A stretch of 64,000 nt of DNA from Zhengella sp020637775 (GCF_041397485.1 NZ_JAWKWO010000002.1:496001-560000); one strand, 5' to 3'; numbered from the stretch's first letter, positions 1-9,566 are shown. A program made the numbers and translations. Notes: generated from the sequence alone by a model not told the origin.

Positions 1-2
1 AC

Positions 3-242
3 CCGATCACGCTCCATTATCTTCTCATCGCGGCCATCCTGGGCGGCTTCCTGACGCTTGCAATCCTCTCCTTGCGCGGATCGCCGGTCGCCGTCTTCGC
101 CTGGCGAGTCGATTTCCTGCGTCGCATTGCCGACCCGCAAAGCGGAATTCCTTATGGCATTGCGCTTGGTTGTGCCGGCCTGCTGGTTTTCCCCGAGAGT
201 CCGCTCGGTGCCTGGGCCCTGGCTGCCATTGTCGGCGGATGA
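3..242 (+). CDS. cpaA: Prepilin peptidase CpaA (3' end only)
   Basis: The window opens inside this gene; reading frame 3 stays open from base 3 to TGA at 240-242 and gives the last 79 residues. They start with a hydrophobic segment and contain the stretch GIPYGIALG followed by a second hydrophobic segment, the usual C-terminus of CpaA/TadV A24 aspartic peptidases. CpaA cleaves and methylates the Flp prepilin in the inner membrane. The catalytic aspartates lie upstream of the window and cannot be checked. The neighbouring cpaB-tadC genes on the same strand support the call. Confidence 0.8.
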   Translation, partial: PITLHYLLIAAILGGFLTLAILSLRGSPVAVFAWRVDFLRRIADPQSGIPYGIALGCAGLLVFPESPLGAWALAAIVGG

Positions 243-358
243 GGCCTGGTTCGACCCTTGGAGGCCATCCCGTATGGTGGCTTCGGTCGCGGGTTCATTC
301 GCGGGTCCGTGCCATGAAACGGCGGTGTCCTGCCTGCCGGAATTACGGTAACGAACTA

Positions 359-388
359 TTAAGTATGACTTTAAGGGTCCCGTTAACC
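359..388. promoter_or_regulatory. Candidate CtrA-type binding sites upstream of cpaB
   Basis: Three TTAA tetrads start at 359, 371 and 383, exactly 12 bp apart, in an AT-rich patch of an otherwise GC-rich 213-bp gap between cpaA and cpaB. The last continues as TTAACCAT, the half-site form of the CtrA motif. The spacing between tetrads is 8 bp, whereas the canonical site is TTAA-N7-TTAA, so the match is imperfect. CtrA is known to control Flp pilus genes in Caulobacter; the role here is inferred. Confidence 0.35.
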
Positions 389-455
389 ATAATTTGACGA
401 TTGCACCTGCACTCTCCCTGCAAGTTGAGGTTCACCGGGTAAGGGGTGCAGAGAA

Positions 456-1277
456 ATGAAATCCTCCCAGCTCATTGTTCTGGGTGTCGCCGTGGCAGCC
501 GCGGGCGGTGCCGGCATGATCGCCAAGAACATGGTCTCCGCTCCGCCGCCGGAGCCGGCCGTGATGGCGCCGGTTCCCGCCGAGCCTGCCATCGCGCTGG
601 CCGAGATCCTGGTCGTGACAGAGGACATGCCTGTCGGCGCGCCGATCGAGGGGCAGTTGCGCTGGCAGGAATGGCCGGTCGATGCGATGAACCCTGAATA
701 TATCACCCGATCGGAAGAGCCCGATGCGATCGACAAGCTGGCGGGCGTTGCCGTCCGCACCTCCATGTCCGCGGGCGAGCCGCTGCGCAAGACGCGCCTT
801 GTCGGCTTCGGCAAGAGCTTCATGTCCTCGATCCTGCCGTCCGGAAAGCGCGCGATCGCGACGCAAATCTCGGCTGACACATCGGCGGGCGGGTTCATTC
901 TCCCCAATGATTTCGTCGACGTGATCATGACCCGCCGCTCCAATTCCGGCACCGTCGGCGAAGGCTTCAAGACCGAAACGATCCTGCGCAACATCCGCGT
1001 CCTGGCCATCGACCAGACGATCCAGGAGGACGAGGAAGGCCGCAAGGTCAAGGTGGGCGAGACCGCTACGCTCGAATTGACCCCGCAACAGGCGGAGATC
1101 ATCACGGTGGCTCAGCAGATGGCCGACCGGCTCACGCTGGCGCTGCGTTCCGTCGAGGATGCCGACGAGATCGTCGAAGGCAGCGCGGATTATCTCGTTT
1201 CGTCCGATGGCGACCGCAGCGGCGTCGTCCGGATGATCAAGGGCGGTGAACTTTCCGAAGAGGCTACGAAGAAATGA
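456..1277 (+). CDS. cpaB: Flp pilus assembly protein CpaB
   Basis: 273 aa, normal length for CpaB/RcpC. An N-terminal hydrophobic segment (about residues 5-25) acts as signal or anchor. A Pro/Ala-rich linker follows, then a SAF-like domain (about 45-110) and the RcpC region. CpaB is periplasmic and works with the CpaC secretin in the outer part of the Tad secretion machine. The start ATG at 456 has an upstream AAGGGG at 440-445. The stop overlaps the cpaC start in an ATGA at 1274-1277, pointing to translational coupling. Confidence 0.9.
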   Translation: MKSSQLIVLGVAVAAAGGAGMIAKNMVSAPPPEPAVMAPVPAEPAIALAEILVVTEDMPVGAPIEGQLRWQEWPVDAMNPEYITRSEEPDAIDKLAGVAVRTSMSAGEPLRKTRLVGFGKSFMSSILPSGKRAIATQISADTSAGGFILPNDFVDVIMTRRSNSGTVGEGFKTETILRNIRVLAIDQTIQEDEEGRKVKVGETATLELTPQQAEIITVAQQMADRLTLALRSVEDADEIVEGSADYLVSSDGDRSGVVRMIKGGELSEEATKK

Positions 1278-2815
1278 CACGCCAGACCCGCTTTCCCCGA
1301 TTCGCCTTTTCGTCCGGCGCCGGCCTTGCGGCGTCGCTGGCGCTCGCGCTCGCCGCGACAGCTCTCACGCCGGTGGCGGTGCAGCAGACGGCGCAGGCGG
1401 CAAACACGCGCGTGACAGCCTCGAAAGCGAGCCAGCGCATCAAGCTGGGGCTCAACAAGTCGCTGGTCATCGACCTGCCGACCGATGCCTATGACATCCT
1501 GGTCGCCAATCCCGCGGTCGCCGACGCTGTGACCCGCACCGCGCGCCGCATCTACCTGTTCGGCAAGCAGGTCGGCGAAACCAACATCTTCGTCTTCGGC
1601 GCCAATGGAGAACAGATCGCATCGCTCGACCTGCAGATCGAGCGCGACGTCTCCGGGCTGGAGGACTACTTGCGGCGTTTCCTGCCGGACTCCTCGATCA
1701 AGGTCGAACTGATCAACGACAACGTGGTGCTGACCGGCGAGGTTGCTTCGCCCCTGGATGCGCAGCGCGCCCAGCAGCTGGCAACGATCTTCGTCTCCGG
1801 CGGTGAAGCCACCACCGGCCAGTATGCGACCACGGCAACCGGCCAGACGGCCAGCGGCGGCGGCGCGGATGTCGCCATATCCAATCCGGACGGCGAGCGC
1901 CGTTCCTCCAGGATCGTGAACCTCCTGAAGATCGTCGGCGAGGACCAGGTCACGCTGAAGGTCACGGTGGCCGAGATCAGCCGGACCGTAATGAAACAGC
2001 TCGGGGTGAAGGCGTTTGCCAGCGGTTCGACATCAGACGGCATCTCCTTCAGTGCGGTTGCCGATAGCTTCACCGGCCTCGGCAAGCCGCTGACCAACGT
2101 GAGCAGCAGCCTCGCCGGTTCGATAGGCGCCGTGTCGATCCAGTCCTACCTCAATGCCATGGAGCAGACCGGCGTCATGAAGACGCTCGCCGAACCGACC
2201 CTGACCGCGGTTTCCGGCGAACAGGCCCAGTTCCGCGTCGGCGGCGAGTTCAACCTCGTGACAGGCCGCAACTCCGACGAGAACGGCGTCACCTATACCA
2301 TTTCGAAGGTCGAATACGGCATCGGCCTGGAGTTTCTGCCTGTTGTCCTGTCGCCCGGGCGTATCAGCCTCAAGATCCGGACAACCGTTTCCGAGCCCAC
2401 GGCCCAGGGGTCGGTTTCCTTGGCTGAAACGAACATCATCTCCATTCGCAAGCGCCTGGCCGACACGACCGTCGAACTGCCCTCCGGCGGTTCGATGATG
2501 ATCGCCGGCCTGATCCAGGACGATGTCCGCCAGACGGTGAACGGCATGCCGGGCCTCATGAAGTTGCCCGTCCTTGGAACGCTGTTCCGCAGCCGGTCCT
2601 TCGAGCGCAACGAGACCGAACTGGTGGTTCTGGTGACCCCGTATCTGTCACGGCCGGCCGCGCGCACCGCGCTGGCCAAGCCGGATGACAATTTCAACCC
2701 GCCGAGCGATGGCGCCGGCATGTTCCTCGGCCGGGTCAACCGCGTCTACGGAACCATGAAGACCGACCGTCCCAAGGGCCGCTACCACGGCGTTGTCGGC
2801 TACATCTACAAGTGA
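1274..2815 (+). CDS. cpaC: Type II/IV secretin CpaC (RcpA), outer-membrane channel of the Tad pilus
   Basis: 513 aa. An N-terminal signal peptide ends near the AQA at about residues 38-42. A pilus-type N-terminal domain follows, then a BON-like segment (DLQIERDVSGLEDYL), a Gly/Ala-rich linker, and the secretin domain from about residue 265 to 460. The secretin end is recognisable from PSGGSMMIAGLI, LPVLGTLFRSRSF and ELVVLVTPYL. It forms the multimeric outer-membrane pore for the Flp pilus. ATGA overlap with cpaB places both in one operon. Confidence 0.93.
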   Translation: MTRQTRFPRFAFSSGAGLAASLALALAATALTPVAVQQTAQAANTRVTASKASQRIKLGLNKSLVIDLPTDAYDILVANPAVADAVTRTARRIYLFGKQVGETNIFVFGANGEQIASLDLQIERDVSGLEDYLRRFLPDSSIKVELINDNVVLTGEVASPLDAQRAQQLATIFVSGGEATTGQYATTATGQTASGGGADVAISNPDGERRSSRIVNLLKIVGEDQVTLKVTVAEISRTVMKQLGVKAFASGSTSDGISFSAVADSFTGLGKPLTNVSSSLAGSIGAVSIQSYLNAMEQTGVMKTLAEPTLTAVSGEQAQFRVGGEFNLVTGRNSDENGVTYTISKVEYGIGLEFLPVVLSPGRISLKIRTTVSEPTAQGSVSLAETNIISIRKRLADTTVELPSGGSMMIAGLIQDDVRQTVNGMPGLMKLPVLGTLFRSRSFERNETELVVLVTPYLSRPAARTALAKPDDNFNPPSDGAGMFLGRVNRVYGTMKTDRPKGRYHGVVGYIYK

Positions 2816-2831
2816 TCGGGGAACGAGTGCC

Positions 2832-3548
2832 ATGTCGCAGCAAACCATGAAGAACCCAGTGCCTGCCAGGCTCCACCCTGCGCTTCGCGCCCTGTTGCCG
2901 GTTATCGCGCTCGCGGCGGCCACCGCCCTTGGCGGTTGCGGCGCCCTGAAGCGTGACCACGTCACCGTCGGTTCCGTTCCGCAGGACTACCGCACGAACC
3001 ACCCGATCACCATTGCCGAGCGCGAAGCGGTCTATGACCTGCCGGTCGCCCAGGATGCCAGGGGACTGTCGCGCGCCCAGACCGAGGCGGTGCGGGGCTT
3101 CATGGCCGGCTATGAGCGGTCCAGCGGGTCCGATGTCCAGGTCATCGTTCCGGTCGGCACGCCGAATGCCGCCGGTGCGGCCAGGGTTGCCGGTGATCTG
3201 GTCAACCTTCTCACCCGCCATGGGGTGCCGGCCAACCGCATCACGACCTACTCCTACGAGGGCGGCGCCGAGGCCGCTTCGGCGCCGGTGCGCATCACCT
3301 ACACGCGGCTGACGGCCTCCACCTCGAAATGCGGCCGCTGGACGGAAGATCTGGCCAGCTCGCCGGAAAACCGCAACTACGCCGATTTCGGCTGCTCCTA
3401 CCAGAACAATCTGGCCGCGCAGGTGGCCAATCCCGCCGATCTCCTCGGCCCCCGTCCGGTCGGGGAAATCGACGGACCACGCCGGGCCGACGTGATCGAC
3501 AAATACGAAACCGGAAACTCCGGGTTCACTCCCAACATCAGCTACTGA
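2832..3548 (+). CDS. cpaD: Pilus assembly lipoprotein CpaD
   Basis: 238 aa from the ATG at 2832. A longer reading from 2793 would overlap cpaC and put 13 extra residues before the signal peptide, so it is not preferred; GGGGAACG just upstream of 2832 can serve as ribosome site. The signal peptide ends in a lipobox LGGC with the acylated Cys at residue 36. CpaD is an outer-membrane lipoprotein thought to help CpaC assemble. The family features visible are the conserved TYSYEGG-type segment and a C-terminal Cys pair (CGRW, FGCSYQNN). Confidence 0.88.
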   Translation: MSQQTMKNPVPARLHPALRALLPVIALAAATALGGCGALKRDHVTVGSVPQDYRTNHPITIAEREAVYDLPVAQDARGLSRAQTEAVRGFMAGYERSSGSDVQVIVPVGTPNAAGAARVAGDLVNLLTRHGVPANRITTYSYEGGAEAASAPVRITYTRLTASTSKCGRWTEDLASSPENRNYADFGCSYQNNLAAQVANPADLLGPRPVGEIDGPRRADVIDKYETGNSGFTPNISY

Positions 3549-3568
3549 GCCAGGAACGGGTGAAGACG

Positions 3569-4852
3569 ATGGACAATCTGGCATATGAGCATGAACCGGC
3601 GGACGACTATGGCGCTACCGCCCGCGACGTTGCGGAGTTGAATGCCCTGCGGCCGGTGCCAAGGGTGTCGATTCACGCCTTCTGCGAAACCGAAGGCGTG
3701 GCAAAGCCCGTGGAGCGGGCCGCGGAAGACCGGCGCATGGCGCGCGCCCATGTCCGGGTGATGCGTGGCGGCGTTGCCGCTGCCGCCGAGTTCTACGCCG
3801 CCAATCCGACACCGAACCTCGTTCTTGTCGAGAGCCGCCGCTCGCCGGCGGACATGATGGTGGAACTGGAGCAACTGGCCGAAGTCTGCGACCCGTCCAC
3901 CCGGGTGGTGATTGTCGGTCACTACAATGACGTCAGCCTCTATCGTGAACTGATCCGCAACGGCATTTCCGAATACATGGTCGCCCCGGTCACGCTGGCC
4001 GACCTGATGACCGTGATTTCGAGCCTGTTCGTCAATCCCGAGGCAGAACCGCTTGGCCGGACACTCGCCTTCGTCGGCGCGAAGGGGGGCGTCGGCTCGT
4101 CAACCATCGCCCACAATGTTGCCTGGGCGATATCGCACCTGTTCCAGTCGGAGACGGTCATCGCCGACATGGACCTGCCTTTCGGCACCGCCAACATCAA
4201 TTTCGACCAGGATCCGACCCAGGGCATCGCCGAGGCGGTGTTCTCGCCCGAGCGCGTTGACGAGGTCTATCTCGACCGCCTCCTGGCGAAATGCTCCGAG
4301 CACCTGTCGCTGCTCGCCGCCCCGTCCACGCTCGACCGCGTCTACGATTTCGATGCCGATGCCTTCTCGTCTGTCGTCGAGGTCGTCCAGCGCACCGCCC
4401 CGCTCATCGTCCTGGACGTGCCGCACACCTGGAATGCCTGGACGCGCGACACGCTGGCCCATGCCGACGAAGTCGTGCTGGTGGCCACGCCCGAACTGGC
4501 CAACCTGCGCAACACGAAGAATCTGGTCGACACGCTCAAGCGGCTTCGCCCGAACGATGCGCCGCCGAGGCTTGTACTCAACCAGGTTGCCGTTCCCAAG
4601 CGCCCCGAGATCGAGCCGGCGGATTTCTCCGATCCGCTCGGGCTGGAGCCGCTCGCCATCATTCCGTTCGAGCCGCAGCTTTTCGGAACCGCTTCCAACA
4701 ATGGCCGCATGCTCGGCGAGATGGATGCCAGCCACGTGATCGCGCAGACGGTCAACGATATCGCCCATGTCCTCACGGGCCGGATGGAGATCCGGAAGAA
4801 GGAGACAAAGGGCCTGGCCGGCATTCTCGGCAAGCTCGGCAAGAAGAAGTAA
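3569..4852 (+). CDS. cpaE: Pilus assembly ATPase CpaE (TadZ-like, ParA/MinD superfamily)
   Basis: 427 aa from ATG 3569. An in-frame GTG at 3560 sits closer to AGGA (3552-3555) and is a possible alternative; the frame extends upstream only through cpaD sequence. The N-terminal half is receiver-like without obvious phosphorylation chemistry. The C-terminal half is a ParA-type ATPase with the deviant Walker A AKGGVGSST around residues 171-179. CpaE/TadZ localises the Tad apparatus to a cell pole. It sits 20 nt after cpaD and 29 nt before cpaF. Confidence 0.9.
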   Translation: MDNLAYEHEPADDYGATARDVAELNALRPVPRVSIHAFCETEGVAKPVERAAEDRRMARAHVRVMRGGVAAAAEFYAANPTPNLVLVESRRSPADMMVELEQLAEVCDPSTRVVIVGHYNDVSLYRELIRNGISEYMVAPVTLADLMTVISSLFVNPEAEPLGRTLAFVGAKGGVGSSTIAHNVAWAISHLFQSETVIADMDLPFGTANINFDQDPTQGIAEAVFSPERVDEVYLDRLLAKCSEHLSLLAAPSTLDRVYDFDADAFSSVVEVVQRTAPLIVLDVPHTWNAWTRDTLAHADEVVLVATPELANLRNTKNLVDTLKRLRPNDAPPRLVLNQVAVPKRPEIEPADFSDPLGLEPLAIIPFEPQLFGTASNNGRMLGEMDASHVIAQTVNDIAHVLTGRMEIRKKETKGLAGILGKLGKKK

Positions 4853-4881
4853 CGCGACCTGACCAGGTATTGGTGGACACG

Positions 4882-6375
4882 ATGTTTGGACGAAAAGGCA
4901 ATGACAGTGCAGGCCGTGGTGTGCCGGAGTTCCGTGCTCCCGCATCCGCGGCGGTGCCCGGCGACACGGCGCCTTCGCCTTCCCGGCCCGATCAGGCCGG
5001 CGGCCGTCAGCCGGCCCCGGCAAGGACGCCGCAGAAGGCTGCCCCGCCGCCTGAGCCGCCCGCTCCCCGGCGCCAGCAGCGTGAACGCTCCGACAGCTAT
5101 TACGACACCAAGAGCCAGGTCTTTTCCGCGCTCATCGACACCATCGATCTGTCGCAGCTCGCCAAGCTTGATCCCGAGGCCGCGCGCGAGGAAATCCGCG
5201 ATATCGTCAACGACATCATCGCGATCAAGAATTTCGCGATGTCGATCGCCGAACAGGAGGAACTCCTGGAGGACATCTGCAACGATGTCCTCGGCTTCGG
5301 TCCGCTGGAACCCCTGCTGGCACGCGACGACATTGCCGACATCATGGTCAATGGTGCGCAGAACGTCTTTATTGAAGTGAACGGCAAGACGGAGAAGACA
5401 GCGGTCCGGTTCCGCGACAACCAGCAGCTTCTCAACATCTGCCAGCGCATCGTCAGCCAGGTTGGCCGCCGCGTCGATGAATCGAGCCCCATCTGTGACG
5501 CCCGCCTCATCGACGGCTCGCGCGTCAACGTCATCGCGCCGCCGCTGGCCATTGACGGCACCGCGCTGACCATCCGCAAGTTCAAGAAGGACAAGCTGAC
5601 CCTCGATCAGCTCGTCAAGTTCGGCGCGATTTCGGCGGAAGGCGCGGAAGTGCTCAAGATCATCGGCCGCGTGCGCTGCAACGTCATCATTTCCGGCGGC
5701 ACGGGGTCGGGCAAGACGACGCTTCTCAATTGCCTGACGAACTATGTCGACCGCGACGAGCGGGTCATCACCTGCGAGGACTCCGCCGAGCTTCAGCTTC
5801 AGCAGCCGCATGTCGTGCGTCTGGAGACGCGGCCACCGAACCTTGAGGGCGAAGGCGAAATCACCATGCGCGACCTGGTGAAGAACTGCCTGCGCATGCG
5901 CCCTGAACGCATCATCGTCGGCGAGGTCCGCGGATCGGAAGTCTTCGACCTGCTTCAGGCCATGAACACGGGCCACGACGGGTCCATGGGCACGATCCAC
6001 GCCAACACGCCGCGCGAATGCCTCAACCGCATGGAATCCATGATTGCCATGGGAGGCTTCACGCTGCCGCAACGCACCGTGCGCGAGATCATCGTCGGAT
6101 CGGTCGACGTGATCATCCAGGCCGCCCGTCTGCGCGACGGTTCCCGCAGGATCACCCACATAACCGAGGTGATCGGCATGGAGGGCGACATGATCACCAC
6201 CCAGGATCTCATGCTCTACGACATCAAGGGCGAGGATGCGAACGGCAAGATCATCGGCGAACACCGCTCCACCGGCATCGGCCGGCCGCATTTCTGGGAA
6301 CGCGCCCGCTATTTCGGCGAGGAGGCACGCCTGGCAAACGCCTTGTCCGCCATGGAAGACAAGCAACGCGCCTGA
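4882..6375 (+). CDS. cpaF: Secretion ATPase CpaF (TadA) powering the Tad pilus
   Basis: 497 aa from ATG 4882 (MFGRKGND). The frame is open far upstream, but that part is antisense-like shadow inside cpaE. The first 75 residues are Pro/Ala-rich and probably disordered. A type II/IV secretion ATPase core follows, with Walker A GGTGSGKTT at residues 272-280 and the bipartite region ERIIVGEVRGSE with GSMGTIHANTPRE. CpaF forms the cytoplasmic hexamer that drives pilus extension and retraction together with TadB and TadC. Confidence 0.95.
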   Translation: MFGRKGNDSAGRGVPEFRAPASAAVPGDTAPSPSRPDQAGGRQPAPARTPQKAAPPPEPPAPRRQQRERSDSYYDTKSQVFSALIDTIDLSQLAKLDPEAAREEIRDIVNDIIAIKNFAMSIAEQEELLEDICNDVLGFGPLEPLLARDDIADIMVNGAQNVFIEVNGKTEKTAVRFRDNQQLLNICQRIVSQVGRRVDESSPICDARLIDGSRVNVIAPPLAIDGTALTIRKFKKDKLTLDQLVKFGAISAEGAEVLKIIGRVRCNVIISGGTGSGKTTLLNCLTNYVDRDERVITCEDSAELQLQQPHVVRLETRPPNLEGEGEITMRDLVKNCLRMRPERIIVGEVRGSEVFDLLQAMNTGHDGSMGTIHANTPRECLNRMESMIAMGGFTLPQRTVREIIVGSVDVIIQAARLRDGSRRITHITEVIGMEGDMITTQDLMLYDIKGEDANGKIIGEHRSTGIGRPHFWERARYFGEEARLANALSAMEDKQRA

Positions 6376-6405
6376 GCCGGGCGCAACAGGTGAAAAGGGT
6401 AGGGC

Positions 6406-7428
6406 ATGTTCGGCATTGATACCACCATCCTGGCGATAATCGCGCTGGCCGGCCTGTCGGCGGGCGCCGTTGCCTATGCCTTCCTGTTCAATCGCATCGA
6501 GACCGAACGGCAGAGCGGTCGCCGCCTGGAGAACGTCAAGAAGGCCGAGACAGACCGGACGGTCGTGCAGGCGGCCCGCGACCGCAACCAGGAGGCGGCA
6601 CGGCGCAAGAAGAACATCCAGGACACGATCAAGGACCTGGAAAGCCGTCAGAAAAGCGCATCGACGATTATCAAGCGGCCGCCGCTGAAGGTCCAGATCA
6701 AACAGGCCGGCATGGATATTACCGTGCAGCGTTTCTACATGTTTTCGGTCGGCGCCGGTTTCGTGGCCGTTCTCTTCGCCCTCCTGAGCGGCATGACGCC
6801 CGCGCCGCTGTTCACGCTTCCCGGCATCTTCGTGATTACAGCCTTCGGACTTCCGCGATGGTTTGTCGGTTTTCGTCGCGGGCGCCGCGTCAAGGCTTTC
6901 CTCATCGAATTTCCCAATGCTCTCGATGTCATCGTCCGCGCGGTGAAGTCGGGCCTGCCGCTCAATGACGGCATCCGCCTGATCGCCACGGAAGCCCAGG
7001 AACCGGTCAAGACGGAGTTCCGCCGCATCGTCGAGGCGCAGCAACTGGGCATGTCCGTTCCGGAAGCCGCGCTTCGCATGCCGCAGACCATGCCTTGCCC
7101 GGAAGCCGCCTTTTTCGGTGTCGTCATTCAGATCCAGCAGCAGACGGGCGGCAACCTGTCCGAAGCGCTGGGCAACCTTTCGCGCGTGCTGCGTGATCGC
7201 AAGAAGATGAAGGATCGCGTCCAGGCGCTGGCCATGGAGGCCAAGGCCTCGGCCATGATCATTGGTGCCTTGCCCTTCATCGTTGCCTTCCTCGTCTATT
7301 TGACCAGCCCGAACTACATCAAGCCGCTGTTTACGACCTCGCAGGGTCACATGCTCCTGGCCGGCGCGGGTGTCTGGATGTCGATCGGCATCTTCATGAT
7401 GAAAAAGATGATGGACTTCGAGGTTTGA
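6406..7428 (+). CDS. tadB: Inner-membrane pilus platform protein TadB (GspF-like)
   Basis: 340 aa. A membrane segment lies at about residues 5-25, followed by a charged cytoplasmic stretch with many Lys/Arg. Two more hydrophobic segments (about 105-147) precede a T2SSF domain (about 165-295) and two C-terminal membrane segments. TadB and TadC form the inner-membrane platform on which CpaF acts. AGGGC stands just before the start, and the stop is 4 nt from the tadC ATG. Confidence 0.93.
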   Translation: MFGIDTTILAIIALAGLSAGAVAYAFLFNRIETERQSGRRLENVKKAETDRTVVQAARDRNQEAARRKKNIQDTIKDLESRQKSASTIIKRPPLKVQIKQAGMDITVQRFYMFSVGAGFVAVLFALLSGMTPAPLFTLPGIFVITAFGLPRWFVGFRRGRRVKAFLIEFPNALDVIVRAVKSGLPLNDGIRLIATEAQEPVKTEFRRIVEAQQLGMSVPEAALRMPQTMPCPEAAFFGVVIQIQQQTGGNLSEALGNLSRVLRDRKKMKDRVQALAMEAKASAMIIGALPFIVAFLVYLTSPNYIKPLFTTSQGHMLLAGAGVWMSIGIFMMKKMMDFEV

Positions 7429-7432
7429 CGTC

Positions 7433-8422
7433 ATGGCCGCTGATCAGATCGCATCGCAGATATTCAGTTCCTCATTCCTGATCGCGCTCCTCGTGGGCGT
7501 GGCCGTGTTTGCCACGATCTTCACGATCATCCCGTCTTTCGGCGGCGATCCGCTGAAGGGCCGCATGAAGGCGGTCGCGCTGGAGCGCGATGAATTGCGC
7601 GCCCGCCAGAGGGCGCAACTGGCTGCCGAAAGCCAGCGCCGCGGCCTGCGCGAAAAGGAAGTCGGCGGCATGAAGGCCTTTGTCGACAAGCTGGACCTGC
7701 GCAAGATCCTTGCCGACGAGAAAACGGTGGATTCCTTGCGCATGGCGGGCTTCCGCGGACAGAATCCGCTGACGAAGCTGCTGTTTTTCCGTGTTGTGCT
7801 GCCGCCGGTCGGCTTCGCTCTTGCCGCGCTCTATGTCTATGGCACGGGCGGATTGGCGGACCGCCCGCCTTTCATCCGCTTCTTCGTCTGCGTTCTGGGT
7901 GCCTATGCCGGGTTCTATGCGCCTGTTCTCTACGTCAAGAACCTGGCGTCAAAGCGCAGGGATTCCATCCGCAAGGCATGGCCCAATGCCCTTGACCTGC
8001 TTCTCATCTGCGTGGAATCCGGCATGTCGGTGGAAGCCGCGTTCCGCCGTGTTGCCGATGAGATCGGCACACAGTCGCTCGATCTGGCCGAGGAATTCGT
8101 TCTCACCAATGCGGAACTGTCATTCCTGTCGGAACGCCGTCAGGCTTATGAGAACCTTGCCATCCGCACGGGCCTGGACAGCGTCAAGAGCGTGTCGCAG
8201 GCGTTGATCCAGGCTGAGCGTTACGGCACGCCTGTCGCCCATGCGCTTCGTGTACTGGCCAGCGAAAGCCGTGACCAGCGCATGAACGAGGCGGAAAAGA
8301 AGGCCGCAGCCCTGCCGCCCAAGCTGACCGTGCCCATGATCGTGTTCTTCATTCCGGTGCTCTTCATCGTCATTCTCGGCCCGGCCGGCATCAACATCTC
8401 GCAAAAGGGCCTGCTGGACTGA
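7433..8422 (+). CDS. tadC: Inner-membrane pilus platform protein TadC (GspF-like)
   Basis: 329 aa, same architecture as TadB: N-terminal membrane segment, charged linker, two membrane segments (about residues 120-165), T2SSF domain containing NALDLLLICVESGMS, and a C-terminal membrane segment. It pairs with TadB. It is the last plus-strand gene of the pilus cluster here. The 248 bp between it and the convergent tadD (8423-8670) hold no gene or clear terminator that I can recognise. Confidence 0.92.
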   Translation: MAADQIASQIFSSSFLIALLVGVAVFATIFTIIPSFGGDPLKGRMKAVALERDELRARQRAQLAAESQRRGLREKEVGGMKAFVDKLDLRKILADEKTVDSLRMAGFRGQNPLTKLLFFRVVLPPVGFALAALYVYGTGGLADRPPFIRFFVCVLGAYAGFYAPVLYVKNLASKRRDSIRKAWPNALDLLLICVESGMSVEAAFRRVADEIGTQSLDLAEEFVLTNAELSFLSERRQAYENLAIRTGLDSVKSVSQALIQAERYGTPVAHALRVLASESRDQRMNEAEKKAAALPPKLTVPMIVFFIPVLFIVILGPAGINISQKGLLD

Positions 8423-8670
8423 CGCCGCGGCGCAGTCCGGGCACTTTCCGGCAAGCGGCTTCTGGCCGAAGGGCAGCGCAGGCCGCCTTGGCGCCGGCGC
8501 TGCAAGGCGTCTTCGTGGTAAACTGCGCTATTGCGGATGGCGCCTTTCAGGCGAAAGGGAAGCGCCGTCCTGTCATGCAGGGAGAATCATCGGAGAGGAC
8601 CGGACACGCCAGGCCGGTTCGCCCGCCGCGTACGATCCGGCGTCACCGGAAAACGCGCGAGCGGGCAGGA

Positions 8671-9483
8671 TCAGTTGGTCTTCTTGTCCTTGTCGGAAAG
8701 CTTGGCCCAGCTGTTCTGCTGCGCCAGGATCGAACGCAGATAGGCCACATTGGCCCGCGCCTGTTCCGGGTCGAGTTCCTGCGCAGCGATCTGTTCGGCT
8801 TCCTGGAAACGGCCCTGAAGACCGACAACGAGGGCGAGGTTCTGACGGACCCGGCTGTCGGCGCCCGGGGCAGTCGCGGCCTGGCGCATGTAGGTCTCGG
8901 CTGTCGTCAGATCGCCGGAGAGAACGTGCGACATGCCGAGATTGGACAGGATGGATGGCTCGTTCGGCTGCAGGGTCAGGGCCTTCTGATAAAGCGCGCG
9001 CGCCGCATCGGCCTGGCCCAGTTGGTCCAGAATGGCCGCTTCGGCAGAAACGAGGCGCCAGTCGGGATATTCCGGTGTCTGGGCGCGCCGCACGGCGTCA
9101 AGCGCCGGCTCCAGTTGCCCGGCCGCCGCAAGCGATTTTCCATAGGCAGCCAGCACGTCGCGATCGTTGGGATGATAGATCGCCGTCTTGCGCATCACAG
9201 CAAGCGCCTGGTCGGTCCGGTTGGTCATCATCAGCACCTTGGCATAGGCCATGGCGGTCTGCTTGTTCTTCGGATCGCCCGCATAAGCCTTGCCGAAACC
9301 GGCGCTGGCCGCGCCAAGCTCGCGTTCATTCATCTGTTCGATGGGCTTGGATGTTCGCGGCCCGACGGAACCCGTGGTCAGGCGCTTGCTGGCGCAGCCT
9401 GAAATGCCGAGAGCCAGCACGAGCATGCTTGTCGTGGCCAGGCTGGCAAGGCGGAAGCGGGATGGACGGCGCTTGGAATTCAT
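8671..9483 (-). CDS. tadD: TadD-like TPR lipoprotein of the Tad pilus system
   Basis: 270 aa from the ATG at 9483, preceded by AGGTGAG; the open frame beyond that point runs antisense through pepA and is not coding. A signal peptide ends in a lipobox (GISGC, Cys30). The rest is tetratricopeptide helices, for example QADAARALYQKALTLQPNEP and its neighbours. TadD is needed for secretin assembly in Tad systems. The gene is on the opposite strand to, and convergent with, tadC, so it needs its own promoter in the 9484-9591 gap. Confidence 0.85.
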   Translation of the reverse strand: MNSKRRPSRFRLASLATTSMLVLALGISGCASKRLTTGSVGPRTSKPIEQMNERELGAASAGFGKAYAGDPKNKQTAMAYAKVLMMTNRTDQALAVMRKTAIYHPNDRDVLAAYGKSLAAAGQLEPALDAVRRAQTPEYPDWRLVSAEAAILDQLGQADAARALYQKALTLQPNEPSILSNLGMSHVLSGDLTTAETYMRQAATAPGADSRVRQNLALVVGLQGRFQEAEQIAAQELDPEQARANVAYLRSILAQQNSWAKLSDKDKKTN

Positions 9484-9543
9484 GCGGCTCACCTGCGGAA
9501 ATGATGGCGGACCCGCCGGTCCTCTTCCCTGTGAGCAATAATC

Positions 9544-9566
9544 TGTTAACCCTAACAGTTCGTTAA
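9544..9566. promoter_or_regulatory. AT-rich operator-like site between tadD and pepA
   Basis: The 108-bp divergent gap between tadD and pepA contains TGTTA-ACCC-TAACA (9544-9557), a perfect 5-bp inverted repeat, followed by a second TTAA at 9563. TTAAC half-sites resemble those before cpaB, so common control of the two pilus transcription units is possible. The TTAA spacing (13 bp) does not fit the CtrA N7 consensus. Confidence 0.25.

Noticed and set aside
4342..7434. 1030-aa open frame on the minus strand, antisense to cpaE, cpaF and tadB
   Set aside because: Long shadow frame typical of GC-rich DNA; the protein is rich in His/Arg/Gly without recognisable domains, and the plus strand carries well-defined pilus genes.
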